Below, in pieces: positions 17,315 through 25,347 of a DNA stretch of 41,037 nucleotides; the first letter of the stretch is position 1; the number at the start of each line of letters is the position of its first letter. This DNA comes from Chloroflexota bacterium (GTDB lineage: Bacteria; Chloroflexota; Anaerolineae; Aggregatilineales; Phototrophicaceae): NCBI GenBank assembly GCA_028875245.1, contig JAPPEU010000076.1:1-41037 (forward strand). Direction: 5' to 3'. Under the pieces are notes generated by a model. That model saw only the letters and a program-made list of their open reading frames with translations, did no database searches and had not been told where the DNA came from. Both the position numbers and the translations under genes were made by a program.

Positions 17315-17338
17315 GTAGGGGCTTGCCTTGGCAAGCCC
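17315..17338 (+). repeat. REP bracketing the RAYT gene, left
   Basis: GTAG (17315-17318), stem GGGCTTGCC, loop TT, stem GGCAAGCCC. Pairing is perfect. It is the mirror image of the hairpin at 17941-17964 on the other side of the transposase gene; no other hairpin in the window uses this stem. Confidence 0.85.
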
Positions 17339-17349
17339 GCCATCAGCGC

Positions 17350-17895
17350 CTACATGACAAACAATCTGTCATCATGCCATTTTGCCGGATTTCCAACGAT
17401 GTATTTTCGTATTTCATTTAACGATGCCTCATCCCGCACGATATGGTCGTAATAATTCCGCTGCCATATTTGCGTTCTGCTGTGCAACAGGTTGGACCAA
17501 ACACTTCTGCTCACTGTCCCTTTGAATTGATTGATGATTGAGCCCAGAGAACTCGCTGGAACTCCACGTCGCTGCGCCGACAAGGGACCATCGGAGCATT
17601 GATCGCTATTGACATTTGTCCTTTCGGTAATGATCAACAGGCCATGCAAATGATTAGGCATGACGACATAGTGGTCGATCTCGACATTGGCTCGGGCTTG
17701 CGCGATGCGTCGCCACTCGTCGCTCACGATCTCGCCAACTGAGCTGTGGGACACAATTCCTTCGACTACCGTGCCAAACAGTTTCCTTTTCTGGTAAGCG
17801 CAGATAGTGACGAAGTATACGCCACATCGCCGGTAGTCGTATTTGCGCAAACGGATAGATCGGCGCTTGCTATAGTGTTGATTGGGCGTCTGCAA
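17350..17895 (-). CDS. REP-associated tyrosine transposase (RAYT, IS200-like)
   Basis: About 181 residues. The start RRSIRLRKYDYRRCGVYFVT is the classic opening of RAYT/Y1 transposases. HYVVMPNHLHGLLII gives the HUH metal motif (H82, H84), and IWQRNYYDHIVRDEASL the catalytic tyrosine region (Y148/Y149). KYIVGNPAKWHDD closes the domain. It should nick single-stranded REP hairpins next to the GTAG base set. The frame can be extended upstream through a REP to an ATG at 18009, but the TTG at 17895 has CAGGGAA upstream and starts exactly where family proteins start, so it is preferred. The gene is visibly richer in A+T than its neighbours. It has no frameshift and looks functional. Confidence 0.88.
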   Translation of the reverse strand: MQTPNQHYSKRRSIRLRKYDYRRCGVYFVTICAYQKRKLFGTVVEGIVSHSSVGEIVSDEWRRIAQARANVEIDHYVVMPNHLHGLLIITERTNVNSDQCSDGPLSAQRRGVPASSLGSIINQFKGTVSRSVWSNLLHSRTQIWQRNYYDHIVRDEASLNEIRKYIVGNPAKWHDDRLFVM

Positions 17896-17940
17896 TGCGA
17901 TATTTCCCTGCCAATTGATTTGATGTTGGTTGCGGCGGGT

Positions 17941-17964
17941 GGGCTTGCCAAGGCAAGCCCCTAC
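17941..17964 (-). repeat. REP bracketing the RAYT gene, right
   Basis: Stem GGGCTTGCC, loop AA, stem GGCAAGCCC, then CTAC, which reads GTAG on the minus strand. It is the exact inverted counterpart of 17315-17338, so REP, transposase gene and inverted REP form a 650-bp unit. Confidence 0.85.
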
Positions 17965-18035
17965 AGTCCCGTTATCGGGTCGGCACATGGACGAGACAGG
18001 TTTCGCCAAACGGATACGTCAATTGGTCGGCGCGG

Positions 18036-18108
18036 CGGCGAGACTTGTCTCGCCCCTGCAAATTCGCCAATGGATTGGGCTTTAGGGCGACACAAGTATC
18101 GCCCCTAC
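18036..18108 (-). repeat. two REPs in the same orientation
   Basis: The first (18036-18059) has stem CGGCGAGAC, loop TT, stem GTCTCGCCC and then CTGC. The second (18085-18108) has stem GGGCGACAC, loop AA, stem GTATCGCCC and then CTAC. Both read tetranucleotide-first on the minus strand. They lie directly after the stop codon of the solute-binding protein gene, where hairpins can slow 3' exonucleases (known for proteobacterial REPs). Confidence 0.75.
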
Positions 18109-18130
18109 ACGGTCGTCGCGGGAAGGCGCC

Positions 18131-19363
18131 CTACTCGTACTCTTCCTTCAGCGCGTTCCACTCGGCTGCCAGCGCGTCGATGACATCATCAGACGACATG
18201 CCCGTCACCGCGCCTTCGCGGATGTGCTCGCTCACCGAGCTTGACCAGGGACCCCACCAGAGCACAGCCCGCGGCAAGTCGTTCACATGCATACCCTGCT
18301 CCACCATCTCAGCGTAACCCTCGATGGCGCCTGCCTCATTCAGCGCGCTGCTGACGGAAATTCGCGAAGGATAGAGCCCGAAGGCGTTGTAGATGTCGTT
18401 CATGTTCTGGTCGTCGACATACCACTTGATGAATTCCCAGGCCGCTTCGACATTTTCGCTGTCGACCGAGATGCCGATGCCGGCGGGCAGGTTCCAGGTA
18501 TTGCCGACTTCGGGCAGGACCATGTAAGCCACGTTCGGCGCATGCGCAGAGACATCGGGGTTGTTGCCCACGCGCACCGAGCCCTGCCAGCCTTGGTGGA
18601 AGATGCCAACGCCGCTCCAGAAGATGGCGTGCTGGTTAATGCTGCCCGCCAACAGCTCAGGGCTGATCAACTCGTCCGCGAACCAGGTGTAGAGCAAAGC
18701 CATCGCATCGCGCGCCTGGCTGCCTTCGTCGGCGAAGACCGGGTTCAGGTCGCCGTCAAACATGGGATCGCCCATGCTCAGCGCGATGATCCACCAGGAC
18801 CAGTGAATGGCGTTCATGGCAATGGGGTATTCGTCAACGCCGGCCTCTTTTGCCGCCCGCGCCATCATGTCGAACTCGGCCCAGGTCGTTGGCGGGGCGT
18901 CAAAGCCGGCTTCCGCCAGACGGGCGACATTGTAATCCATCATGACCAACTGCAAGTAGCTGGGCACGGCATACCGATCGCCGTCGATGGCGAAGAAGTC
19001 GAGGAATTCAAAGTCATCAAGGTCGAGCTCGCCGTTATCCAGCAGGTCGTTCAGCGGCAGCATATTGCCGGTGGCGACGACATTGGAGATGGCCTCTTCC
19101 GTGATGAATATCACATCGGCCGCAGCCGAGCCAGCCGCCGCCGCAACTTGCACGCGACTGAACAGATCTTGCATCTGCACCGACTGAATCTCAACCGTGA
19201 TGCCACTTTCTTCCATGAAAGCGTTCAAGGCATCTTCATTAGGCGGCACGCCCCATGAAGGCGTCAGGAACGAGATTGTACTGCCCTGCGCCTGTCCCGC
19301 GAAACCCAGCGAAAACAAGAATACGAGCAGGACAAGCATACTGAGCAATTTCGAAGTCTTCAT
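18131..19363 (-). CDS. extracellular solute-binding protein, family 1 (sugar ABC transporter)
   Basis: About 410 residues. A Sec signal peptide (residues 1-26, LLSMLVLLVFLFSLGFAG) has no lipobox. The mature protein starts near ISFLTPSWGVP and has the two-lobe binding-protein pattern: ADVIFITEEAISNVVATGNM near 80, PLNDLL, YAVPSYLQLVMMDYN near 125 and WEFIKWYVDDQN near 325. ATG 19363 is supported by GGGAGAG 5 nt upstream; an ATG 11 codons earlier is not. It should capture the transported glycoside outside the membrane and deliver it to the permeases. A -10/-35 promoter precedes it. The two permease genes follow after the REP/RAYT block. Confidence 0.93.
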   Translation of the reverse strand: MKTSKLLSMLVLLVFLFSLGFAGQAQGSTISFLTPSWGVPPNEDALNAFMEESGITVEIQSVQMQDLFSRVQVAAAAGSAAADVIFITEEAISNVVATGNMLPLNDLLDNGELDLDDFEFLDFFAIDGDRYAVPSYLQLVMMDYNVARLAEAGFDAPPTTWAEFDMMARAAKEAGVDEYPIAMNAIHWSWWIIALSMGDPMFDGDLNPVFADEGSQARDAMALLYTWFADELISPELLAGSINQHAIFWSGVGIFHQGWQGSVRVGNNPDVSAHAPNVAYMVLPEVGNTWNLPAGIGISVDSENVEAAWEFIKWYVDDQNMNDIYNAFGLYPSRISVSSALNEAGAIEGYAEMVEQGMHVNDLPRAVLWWGPWSSSVSEHIREGAVTGMSSDDVIDALAAEWNALKEEYE

Positions 19364-19444
19364 TTCAACTCTCCCTATATGCGTTTGCTTTGCCAAGAAA
19401 CCGGACGCCCGGACGACAAGCGCCGAACGTCAAGTCTGCTGACA

Positions 19445-19473
19445 ATTATATTGCCTATGGGGCGGCGGCGCAA
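19445..19473 (-). promoter_or_regulatory. candidate sigma-70-type promoter of the binding-protein gene
   Basis: On the minus strand TTGCGC (19468-19473), a 17-bp spacer and a perfect TATAAT (19445-19450) precede the solute-binding protein gene, leaving a leader of about 75 nt. It implies that the transporter genes can be transcribed separately from the upstream hydrolase genes. Confidence 0.5.
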
Positions 19474-19540
19474 AGTCGATTTTGCCAGAGCGCCATGCAG
19501 AGGGTGACCAAGAGCAAGAGGATTTGAAATCGCATAGCGG

Positions 19541-21022
19541 TCACACGCCGATGTCTTCATTCCAGAGATCGGGGTTGGCGCGGATAAAGCCCTGCATGAG
19601 CCGGTAGCATTCCTCATTATCGAGTTGCGTCAGCGCGACGCCGCGCGCTTCGAGCATGGCTTCCGGCCCTTGAAAGCTGCGGTTTTCGCCGATGACTACG
19701 TTGGGGATTTTGTAGAGCAGAATAGCGCCGCTGCACATATCACAAGGCGAAAGCGTCGTGTACATGGTCGCCCGCTGATAATCAGGCGCGCTCAGGCGGC
19801 CCGCGTTTTCCAGGCAGTCCATCTCGGCGTGGAGGATGGCGCTGCCCTTCTGCACGCGGCGGTTGTGCCCGCGGCCGACGATCTCGCCATCGAGGACGAG
19901 GACGGCGCCGATGGGGATGCCGCCTTCGGCTAATCCCTTTTTCGCTTCGTCGATTGCCGCTCGCATAAATGGGTCCATGTCGCTCCCTCCTCCTTCAATT
20001 GAGTGAATCCGGCGGCGGCGCGTGATCGCCGACACATAGAGCTCGGCCAGCTCCTCAAAGTCCATATCGTAGGCGACGTTGATTGCTTCGAGCCCGCTTT
20101 CAATCGGCAGAGCCTCTTCACCGGAGACGTAATCGCCCTTCACATAGCCGTGCGATACGCCGTAATCCAGCCCCGGCTGCACACTGACGTCGACGCGCAT
20201 CGCCTCGCAGGTGAATATCGCCGGGCGGATGACATAACCGAGGCAGGCATGGTCGAATACGCCGTAGAAAAGCACCGGCTCGCGCCGATCGATCTCCGGA
20301 TCGTCAAAGCGGGGGCCGATGTAAGCTTTGTAGAGCGCGGCCACCTCGGGATAATCGCTGGCGGGATCGATAATGCGCTCGTAGAGAGAACGGGAAAAGT
20401 GCGAGCGGCGGCAGACGTTCAGCGGCAGCAGGGTCAGCGGGGCGCCCGAGCGCAGTACGATGCGCGCCGCTTCCGGGTCGACCCAAAAGTTGAATTCGGC
20501 GGCGGGCGTGATATTGCCCTTGCCGCGGGGCAAGCGCCCGATCGCGCCGCCCATGATCACGATTTCTTTCACCAGGCGCGAAATTTCGGGATAGAGGCGC
20601 AAGGCGACCGCCACATTGGTCAGCGGGCCGACGGCGACGATGGTCACCTCGCCCGGATGCGCCAGCACGGTTTCGGCTAGGAAGACGGCGGCATGACGCG
20701 GATCGGGCCGCAAGCGTGGCATGCCGGGCGGGATATCTGTGGCAGGCTCGAGCTTGGCCCATTTGCCCCAAACTTTGTCGGCGTAGGGACCGCGCTCGTG
20801 GATGAGCGGCCGGTCGAAGCCGCGGCAGACGGGCACTTGTTCCTGGCCGAGCAACTCCAAAAGGCGCAGCGCGCAGGCCAGCGAATAATTCAAATCGAAA
20901 TTGCCCATCACCGGTGTGATGCCCAGGACATCAATATCAGGCGATTTGAGCGCGAAGATCGCCGCCATGCAATCATCGTTCATCCAGCCGATGTCCGTGT
21001 CAAATATGATCTTGGCCGCCAT
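19541..21022 (-). CDS. nucleoside hydrolase fused to cytosine-deaminase-like domain
   Basis: 493 residues in one frame. Residues 1-340 are an inosine/uridine-type nucleoside hydrolase: IIFDTDIGWMNDD gives the calcium-site Asp cluster (D8, D10, D16/D17), with IVIMGGAIG near 155 and EFNFWVDPEAA near 176. FDHACLGY (D257) stands where relatives have HDPLAVAY, so the preceding His is Phe. Residues 349-493 closely resemble fungal-type cytosine deaminase Fcy1: IPIGAVLVLDGEI, GHNRRVQKGSAILHAE (H398, E400), TTLSPCDMC (C427, C430) and a terminal EDIG. The hydrolase would free a base from a nucleoside and the deaminase act on a pyrimidine base. It overlaps the kinase gene by 23 bp. Confidence 0.88.
   Translation of the reverse strand: MAAKIIFDTDIGWMNDDCMAAIFALKSPDIDVLGITPVMGNFDLNYSLACALRLLELLGQEQVPVCRGFDRPLIHERGPYADKVWGKWAKLEPATDIPPGMPRLRPDPRHAAVFLAETVLAHPGEVTIVAVGPLTNVAVALRLYPEISRLVKEIVIMGGAIGRLPRGKGNITPAAEFNFWVDPEAARIVLRSGAPLTLLPLNVCRRSHFSRSLYERIIDPASDYPEVAALYKAYIGPRFDDPEIDRREPVLFYGVFDHACLGYVIRPAIFTCEAMRVDVSVQPGLDYGVSHGYVKGDYVSGEEALPIESGLEAINVAYDMDFEELAELYVSAITRRRRIHSIEGGGSDMDPFMRAAIDEAKKGLAEGGIPIGAVLVLDGEIVGRGHNRRVQKGSAILHAEMDCLENAGRLSAPDYQRATMYTTLSPCDMCSGAILLYKIPNVVIGENRSFQGPEAMLEARGVALTQLDNEECYRLMQGFIRANPDLWNEDIGV
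19979..19995 (-). promoter_or_regulatory. internal Shine-Dalgarno before the deaminase domain
   Basis: Minus-strand sequence AAGGAGGAGGGAG (19983-19995) lies 4-10 nt before the in-frame ATG at 19978, the natural first codon of the deaminase domain. The same bases encode the EGGGS linker of the fusion. It could allow a separate 145-residue deaminase to be made from the same message. Confidence 0.65.
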
Positions 21023-21950
21023 AAGCCCTCCCCTTTTCTTGCATGAAAGCGCGAACTTCGGCCAGGGTCGGCAGCGAGGGCTGCGCGCCCGCTCTTGTGA
21101 CCGTCAGCGCGCCACAAGCGCAAGCGAACCGAAGCGCGGAATTCAAATCCTGCCCCTTGACCATGGCATAAGCCAGCCCCGCGCAGAAGGAATCGCCGGC
21201 CGCGGTGACATCAACTGCGGGCACGGCATAGGCGTCGCAGGCATAAGCGCTATCCGCATCGCAGGCGACCGCCCCCCGCTCCCCAAGCGTCAGGACGACA
21301 GCGCCGCAACCGCGCTCTCGCAATTCAGCGGCGGTTTCTGCGGCTTGGCGCGCGTCTTGCGCTGGACGCCCGGCATAAAAAGCCGCTTCCGTCTGATTGA
21401 GAACCAGCAGGTCGACATGCTGGAACAGGTCGGCGGGCAAATCAGCCGCCGGGGCGGGATTGAGCGCGGTCAGCAGGCCGGCCGCTTTTGCCTGGCGCAA
21501 AGCGCGATCAACGATGGGGACCGGCGTCTCCAGCTGACAAAGGAAGAGATCGGCGCCGGCGCAAAGCTCAGTCATGGGCGCCAGATCCTCCACTTGCCAC
21601 TCCATATTGGCTTCGGGGATGACAATGATATAGTTATCGCCCGCCTCGTCGATGAAAACCCAGCCTTTGCCCGTACCATGCTCCTTATCGCGCAGGATGG
21701 CGTCGGTCCGGACGCCGGCCGCTTGCAAGCTGGCGATAAGTTGATCGCCGTAGACATCGGCGCCGACGCGCCCGATCATGAAGGTCTCCATGCCAAGGCG
21801 CGCCAGCTGCACCGCCTGATTGGCGCCCTTGCCGCCGGGGAAGGTAGCAAAGCTGGCGCCCAGGATGGATTCGCCGCGGGCGGGCAAGCGCCGCCCAGTC
21901 ATCACCATATCGATGTTGAGGCTGCCTTGCACGATGGCATGAGCGCCCAT
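21000..21950 (-). CDS. PfkB family carbohydrate kinase, ribokinase-like
   Basis: 316 residues. The N-terminal strand AIVQGSLNIDMVM, the PfkB signature 1 region FATFPGGKGANQAVQLARLG near residue 35, and signature 2 VDVTAAGDSFCAGLAYAM near 245 (catalytic Asp in AAGDSF; most ribokinases have GAGD) are present. NQTEAAFY near 190 is also typical. Ribokinase is the best guess: it would phosphorylate ribose freed by the hydrolase encoded by the next, overlapping gene. Length is normal. It follows the Gfo/Idh/MocA gene by 9 bp. A different hexose or nucleoside kinase specificity is possible. Confidence 0.88.
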   Translation of the reverse strand: MGAHAIVQGSLNIDMVMTGRRLPARGESILGASFATFPGGKGANQAVQLARLGMETFMIGRVGADVYGDQLIASLQAAGVRTDAILRDKEHGTGKGWVFIDEAGDNYIIVIPEANMEWQVEDLAPMTELCAGADLFLCQLETPVPIVDRALRQAKAAGLLTALNPAPAADLPADLFQHVDLLVLNQTEAAFYAGRPAQDARQAAETAAELRERGCGAVVLTLGERGAVACDADSAYACDAYAVPAVDVTAAGDSFCAGLAYAMVKGQDLNSALRFACACGALTVTRAGAQPSLPTLAEVRAFMQEKGRAYGGQDHI

Positions 21951-21959
21951 GACAATCTT

Positions 21960-23048
21960 TTACTCCTGCAGATCATACGGGCCGGCATCAAAGCGGGGGA
22001 AGCAATCCGCCAGCGACGTGCCCTCGAACGATGCCAGTGGCAGCCGAACTTTCGTCCCCCGCCGCTGCGATTCGTAACCGGCCAGCACAATTTCAATCGA
22101 TCGGCGCCCGGCCGCGCCATCCAGGCTGGAGGGCCGCCCGTTTAGGAGGCCGTCGACGATGTGCGCAATCGCCCGCTGGGAACAATCCAGCAAGCCGGGA
22201 TAAACCGGGTCCAGCGCCGCATGTTCGCTTAAGGCGACCGCTTTCGTCTCGCCCTGTCGGCTGATGCTCACCTGATTCATCGCCGGCTGATAAGGGCTGA
22301 GGCAGAAGTTGATTTTGCCGCGCGTTCCTTGCAGCGCGGCGGTCATCGCTTCCGGCTGCCGGTCCGTGTATGCGGCATAGACTTCGCCGACAGCGCCGTT
22401 GGCAAAGCGCAGATTGATCAGGGCGAAATCTTCGACTTCGCGCGCCGGATGAATGATTGCCAATTCACCCGAGACGGACCGGGCGGGGCCGAGCCAGCGC
22501 AGCGCCAGGTCGATGGCGTGGACGCCTTGCGATTTCAAGACCCCGCCGCCCTGCTCAAGCTTGTGGCGCCAATTGACTGCGGTGCGGAATTGCGTATAAC
22601 TGAAGCGCGCGGCGTAGAGCGACCCGACCTCGTCGATGCTGGCATCCACCGCCGCCACGACCGGATGAAAGCGCATATTGAAGAAAGCCAGCAGCGCCCG
22701 CCCATGACGCCGCGCCGCCGCCAGCATCGCATCGCATTCATCCAACGAGTTGGCGAAAGGTTTTTCGCAAAGCACATGTTTGCCGTTTTCCAGGGCTTGC
22801 AGGGCTTGCGAGCAGCGCAATGATTCGGGACCGCAAAGGCTGATCAGCTCGACCTGCGGATGGCGGGCCAGCGCCTCCCAACTCGGCAGCGCCACTGCGC
22901 CGTATTGGGCGGTACAGGCGGCGGCGCTCTCCGCATTCGGGTCGTACAGCGCGACAATCTCGCAATCGGGGTGGCGGGCGAACCAATGCAGTTGCGCCTT
23001 GCCCGCTTTGCCGCAGCCGCTCAGCGCGACCCGCAGTCCTTTCGCCAT
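21960..23048 (-). CDS. Gfo/Idh/MocA family oxidoreductase
   Basis: About 362 residues. An N-terminal Rossmann domain has LRVALSGCGKAGKAQLHWFA (GxGxxG variant). It is followed by VALYDPNAESA, LISLCGPE and the family motif KHVLCEKPFANS near residue 95, whose Lys is catalytic. NMRFHPVV and GGGVLKSQGVHAIDLALRWLG near 180 carry the other active-site residues. It oxidises or epimerises a sugar or polyol with NAD(P). The frame extends upstream into repeat DNA; ATG 23048 with AGGGAA 7-8 nt before it is preferred. It lies between the alcohol dehydrogenase and kinase genes, all on the minus strand. The substrate is unknown. Confidence 0.9.
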   Translation of the reverse strand: MAKGLRVALSGCGKAGKAQLHWFARHPDCEIVALYDPNAESAAACTAQYGAVALPSWEALARHPQVELISLCGPESLRCSQALQALENGKHVLCEKPFANSLDECDAMLAAARRHGRALLAFFNMRFHPVVAAVDASIDEVGSLYAARFSYTQFRTAVNWRHKLEQGGGVLKSQGVHAIDLALRWLGPARSVSGELAIIHPAREVEDFALINLRFANGAVGEVYAAYTDRQPEAMTAALQGTRGKINFCLSPYQPAMNQVSISRQGETKAVALSEHAALDPVYPGLLDCSQRAIAHIVDGLLNGRPSSLDGAAGRRSIEIVLAGYESQRRGTKVRLPLASFEGTSLADCFPRFDAGPYDLQE

Positions 23049-23118
23049 TTTGCTGTTCCCTACATTTCTTGTGTACATGAGTGAATCGAGGTTCACCCAC
23101 CATATTTTGCGATTTGGC

Positions 23119-23196
23119 GGGCGCATGATATGTCGCCCCTGCAAGGCTTAGACCTATATGCGCTGTGCGTAGGGGCGAGCCGGTGGCTGCCCCTAC
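23119..23196. repeat. REP pair with back-to-back tetranucleotides
   Basis: The first hairpin (23119-23142) has GGGCGCAT, loop GAT, ATGTCGCCC and then CTGC. The second (23169-23196) has GTAG, GGGCGAGCC, loop GGT, GGCTGCCC and CTAC. The second is nearly a full palindrome including the tetranucleotide on both ends. The pair fills the 165-bp gap between the alcohol dehydrogenase and oxidoreductase genes. Confidence 0.75.
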
Positions 23197-23213
23197 AGTT
23201 TGCTTGCGGCTCG

Positions 23214-24254
23214 TCAGGGCAGCAGAGCCACCTTCAACCCTTGCCTGGCCTTGGCGACAGTCAGCGCTTCGCCAAACTGCGCCAACGGGAAGCGGTCGGT
23301 GATGATGGCGTCGGCATCAATTGTACCCGACGCGAGCAGATCCAGAGCGCGGCCAAACTGCGCCGGTGTTGAGGCGCTGGCGCCGCTAATGCGAATCTGC
23401 CGGTAATGAATGTCGTTGAGATCGATGGACGCCCGGGCTCGCGGGGGGAAGCCGGCGAAGAGATTGAGCGCGCCGTTCTTGCGCGTCAGCCGAATCAGTT
23501 CAGGCAGAATCTCGGGAACGCCGACCGCCATGATCACCTTGTCGACGCCGATGCCCGCGGTCAAATCCAGGACGGCCGCGCCCAGATCATCGACCAGGGG
23601 ATTGATCGCCAGATCAGCGCCGTTTTGCCCCGCCAGTTTTCGCCGATGATCGGATGGATCGGAGACGATGACGCGCGTCCCCGGCGCCGCTTTCGCCAAT
23701 TGCAGGTGCATGACGCCGATTGGCCCCGCCCCGATGATGAGCACGCGATCCCCGGGCTGGATGCCGCCCAGATTCTGCTGCCCGTTGAGACAGCAGGAGA
23801 GCGGCTCGGCCAGGGCGGCCGCTTCGCAGCTGACCGTCTCAGGCAATTCAAAGACGTTGCCAGCGCGAAGGGCGGCGGCTGGCAGGCGGATGTACTGCGC
23901 GAAAGCGCCGTCATATTCGTAGCCGAGGGCGGTCCGATTGGCGCATAAATTGCCCAAATCCGCTTGGCAATAATAGCAGGCGCCGCAGGCGATGACGGGC
24001 GCGGCGGTGACAGCCTGCCCGACCCGCCAGCCGCTGAGGCCGGCGCCGACCGCCGCTATATCGCCGGCGAATTCATGACCGAGGATCGAGGGCGCGCGGA
24101 CGCCTCGGGGCTTCAAGCCAGCGCAGATCCGCAGATCAGTTCCGCAAATCGTCGCCGCGCGGACGCGCAGCAGCAGGTCACCGGCGTCGAGCGCGGGAAT
24201 CGGCGCGTCGCGGATGGAGATATCGCCGGCCCCGGCAAATACGGCAGCGCGCAT
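23214..24254 (-). CDS. zinc-dependent alcohol/polyol dehydrogenase (MDR family)
   Basis: 346 residues. Catalytic zinc residues are C37 (TICGTD), H60-E61 (LGHEFAGD) and E150. The structural zinc lobe is C90-x2-C93-x2-C96-x7-C104 (CGACYYCQADLGNLC). The cofactor fold motif is LIIGAGPIGVMHLQLA at 173-188, followed by VIVSDPSDHRR, which favours NAD. This is the sorbitol/threonine/galactitol-phosphate dehydrogenase-like branch. It probably oxidises a sugar alcohol or sugar derivative from the imported compound. It starts 7 bp after the M42 peptidase gene, so the two are cotranscribed. No residue is missing. Confidence 0.9.
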   Translation of the reverse strand: MRAAVFAGAGDISIRDAPIPALDAGDLLLRVRAATICGTDLRICAGLKPRGVRAPSILGHEFAGDIAAVGAGLSGWRVGQAVTAAPVIACGACYYCQADLGNLCANRTALGYEYDGAFAQYIRLPAAALRAGNVFELPETVSCEAAALAEPLSCCLNGQQNLGGIQPGDRVLIIGAGPIGVMHLQLAKAAPGTRVIVSDPSDHRRKLAGQNGADLAINPLVDDLGAAVLDLTAGIGVDKVIMAVGVPEILPELIRLTRKNGALNLFAGFPPRARASIDLNDIHYRQIRISGASASTPAQFGRALDLLASGTIDADAIITDRFPLAQFGEALTVAKARQGLKVALLP

Positions 24255-24261
24255 GTCCGGC

Positions 24262-25332
24262 TCAGGCGGGCTCGTCTTCTGCCGGCATCAGCGAGAGATC
24301 CTGCATGAAGCTCTCGTCGAGCGCGCAGATGAAATGCGCCAGCAGCCGTCCCGCGCGCTCGATATCTTTCAAATCGAGCGTCTCGACCGGCGAGTGCATG
24401 TTGCGCAAGGGGATGCTCAGAAGCGCCGTCGGCACGCCTTCCCGCGACACTTGAATCGCCCAGGCATCAGTGCCGGTGCGCGCCGGCATGATATCCGCTT
24501 GCCAGGGGATGTCATAATATGCGGCGACCGCTTGCAGGCGCTCCACCATCTTCGGGTGAAAATTGGCGCCGATGCCGAGCTGCGGTCCGCCGCCCAGCTT
24601 GCCCCCGGGCGAAACCCCCGGCTGCTCGGCAAAACCGACATCGAGGGCGATGGCGCAATCGGGCCGGATGTGATTGGCGGCCGTAGTCGCGCCGCGCAAG
24701 CCGACTTCTTCCTGCACGGTCGCCGTCGCGTAGACATGCCAGCTGTGCTTCATGCCGCGCAGCAGTTGGAGGCAAGTCGTGATCACCGCGATGCAGCTGC
24801 GGTCGTCCATCGCCTTGGCCGCCACCTTGCGCCCCTTGAGATTGAGCAGCGGTCCCTCGACCGTGACCAGGTCGCCAACGCGGACGATCCCCTCGACTTC
24901 TTCAGCCGGCAAGCCGACATCGACGACGAGGGCGTCAATCGGCTTGAATTGTTTGCGCTCGGCGGCGCTCAGCATGTGAGGCGGCATGGTGGCGACCACG
25001 CCGGGCAGCGCGCGCTCGCCATGCACCAGCACCGGCTGCGCCAGCATGACGCGCGGGTCAATGCCGCTGATGCGATGCACATAAATGAAGCCGTCCTCAA
25101 TCTCGCGCACCATCAAGCCGATCTCGTCCATGTGAGCGGCGAGCATGATGCGGCGCTCGGCCTCCGCCGTCGTCGCCCGTTTGATGCCGATCAAGCTGCC
25201 GAGCCGGTCGGTATCAAAGTCATCGACCAGGTCGGCCCATTCCCCGCGCAGGAGTTCGGCGACCGGTTCTTCGTAACCGCTGGGCGCGTGCGTTTCGACT
25301 AGCCGCTTGAGATGGTCCGCTGGGTTGTACAT
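24262..25332 (-). CDS. M42 family metallopeptidase (tetrahedral aminopeptidase-like)
   Basis: 356 residues. APSGYEEPVAE at the start, MLAAHMDEIGLMV (H67, D69), AAKAMDDRSC (D176), TVQEEVGLRGA (E208, E209), ALDVGF (D231) and RNMHSPVETL (His near 327) match the M42 family di-metal site. These enzymes form large cytoplasmic tetrahedral complexes that trim peptides; some relatives act as cellulases or on glycan amides. It is the first gene of the minus-strand catabolic block, with GAGGA 6 nt before the ATG and an inverted repeat just upstream. Its link to glycoside breakdown is unclear. Confidence 0.9.
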   Translation of the reverse strand: MYNPADHLKRLVETHAPSGYEEPVAELLRGEWADLVDDFDTDRLGSLIGIKRATTAEAERRIMLAAHMDEIGLMVREIEDGFIYVHRISGIDPRVMLAQPVLVHGERALPGVVATMPPHMLSAAERKQFKPIDALVVDVGLPAEEVEGIVRVGDLVTVEGPLLNLKGRKVAAKAMDDRSCIAVITTCLQLLRGMKHSWHVYATATVQEEVGLRGATTAANHIRPDCAIALDVGFAEQPGVSPGGKLGGGPQLGIGANFHPKMVERLQAVAAYYDIPWQADIMPARTGTDAWAIQVSREGVPTALLSIPLRNMHSPVETLDLKDIERAGRLLAHFICALDESFMQDLSLMPAEDEPA

Positions 25333-25347
25333 TGATTGTCCTCATGT

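Noticed and set aside
17896..18009. N-terminal extension of the RAYT to an ATG at 18009
   Set aside because: It translates a REP hairpin, has no ribosome site, and family proteins begin after it.
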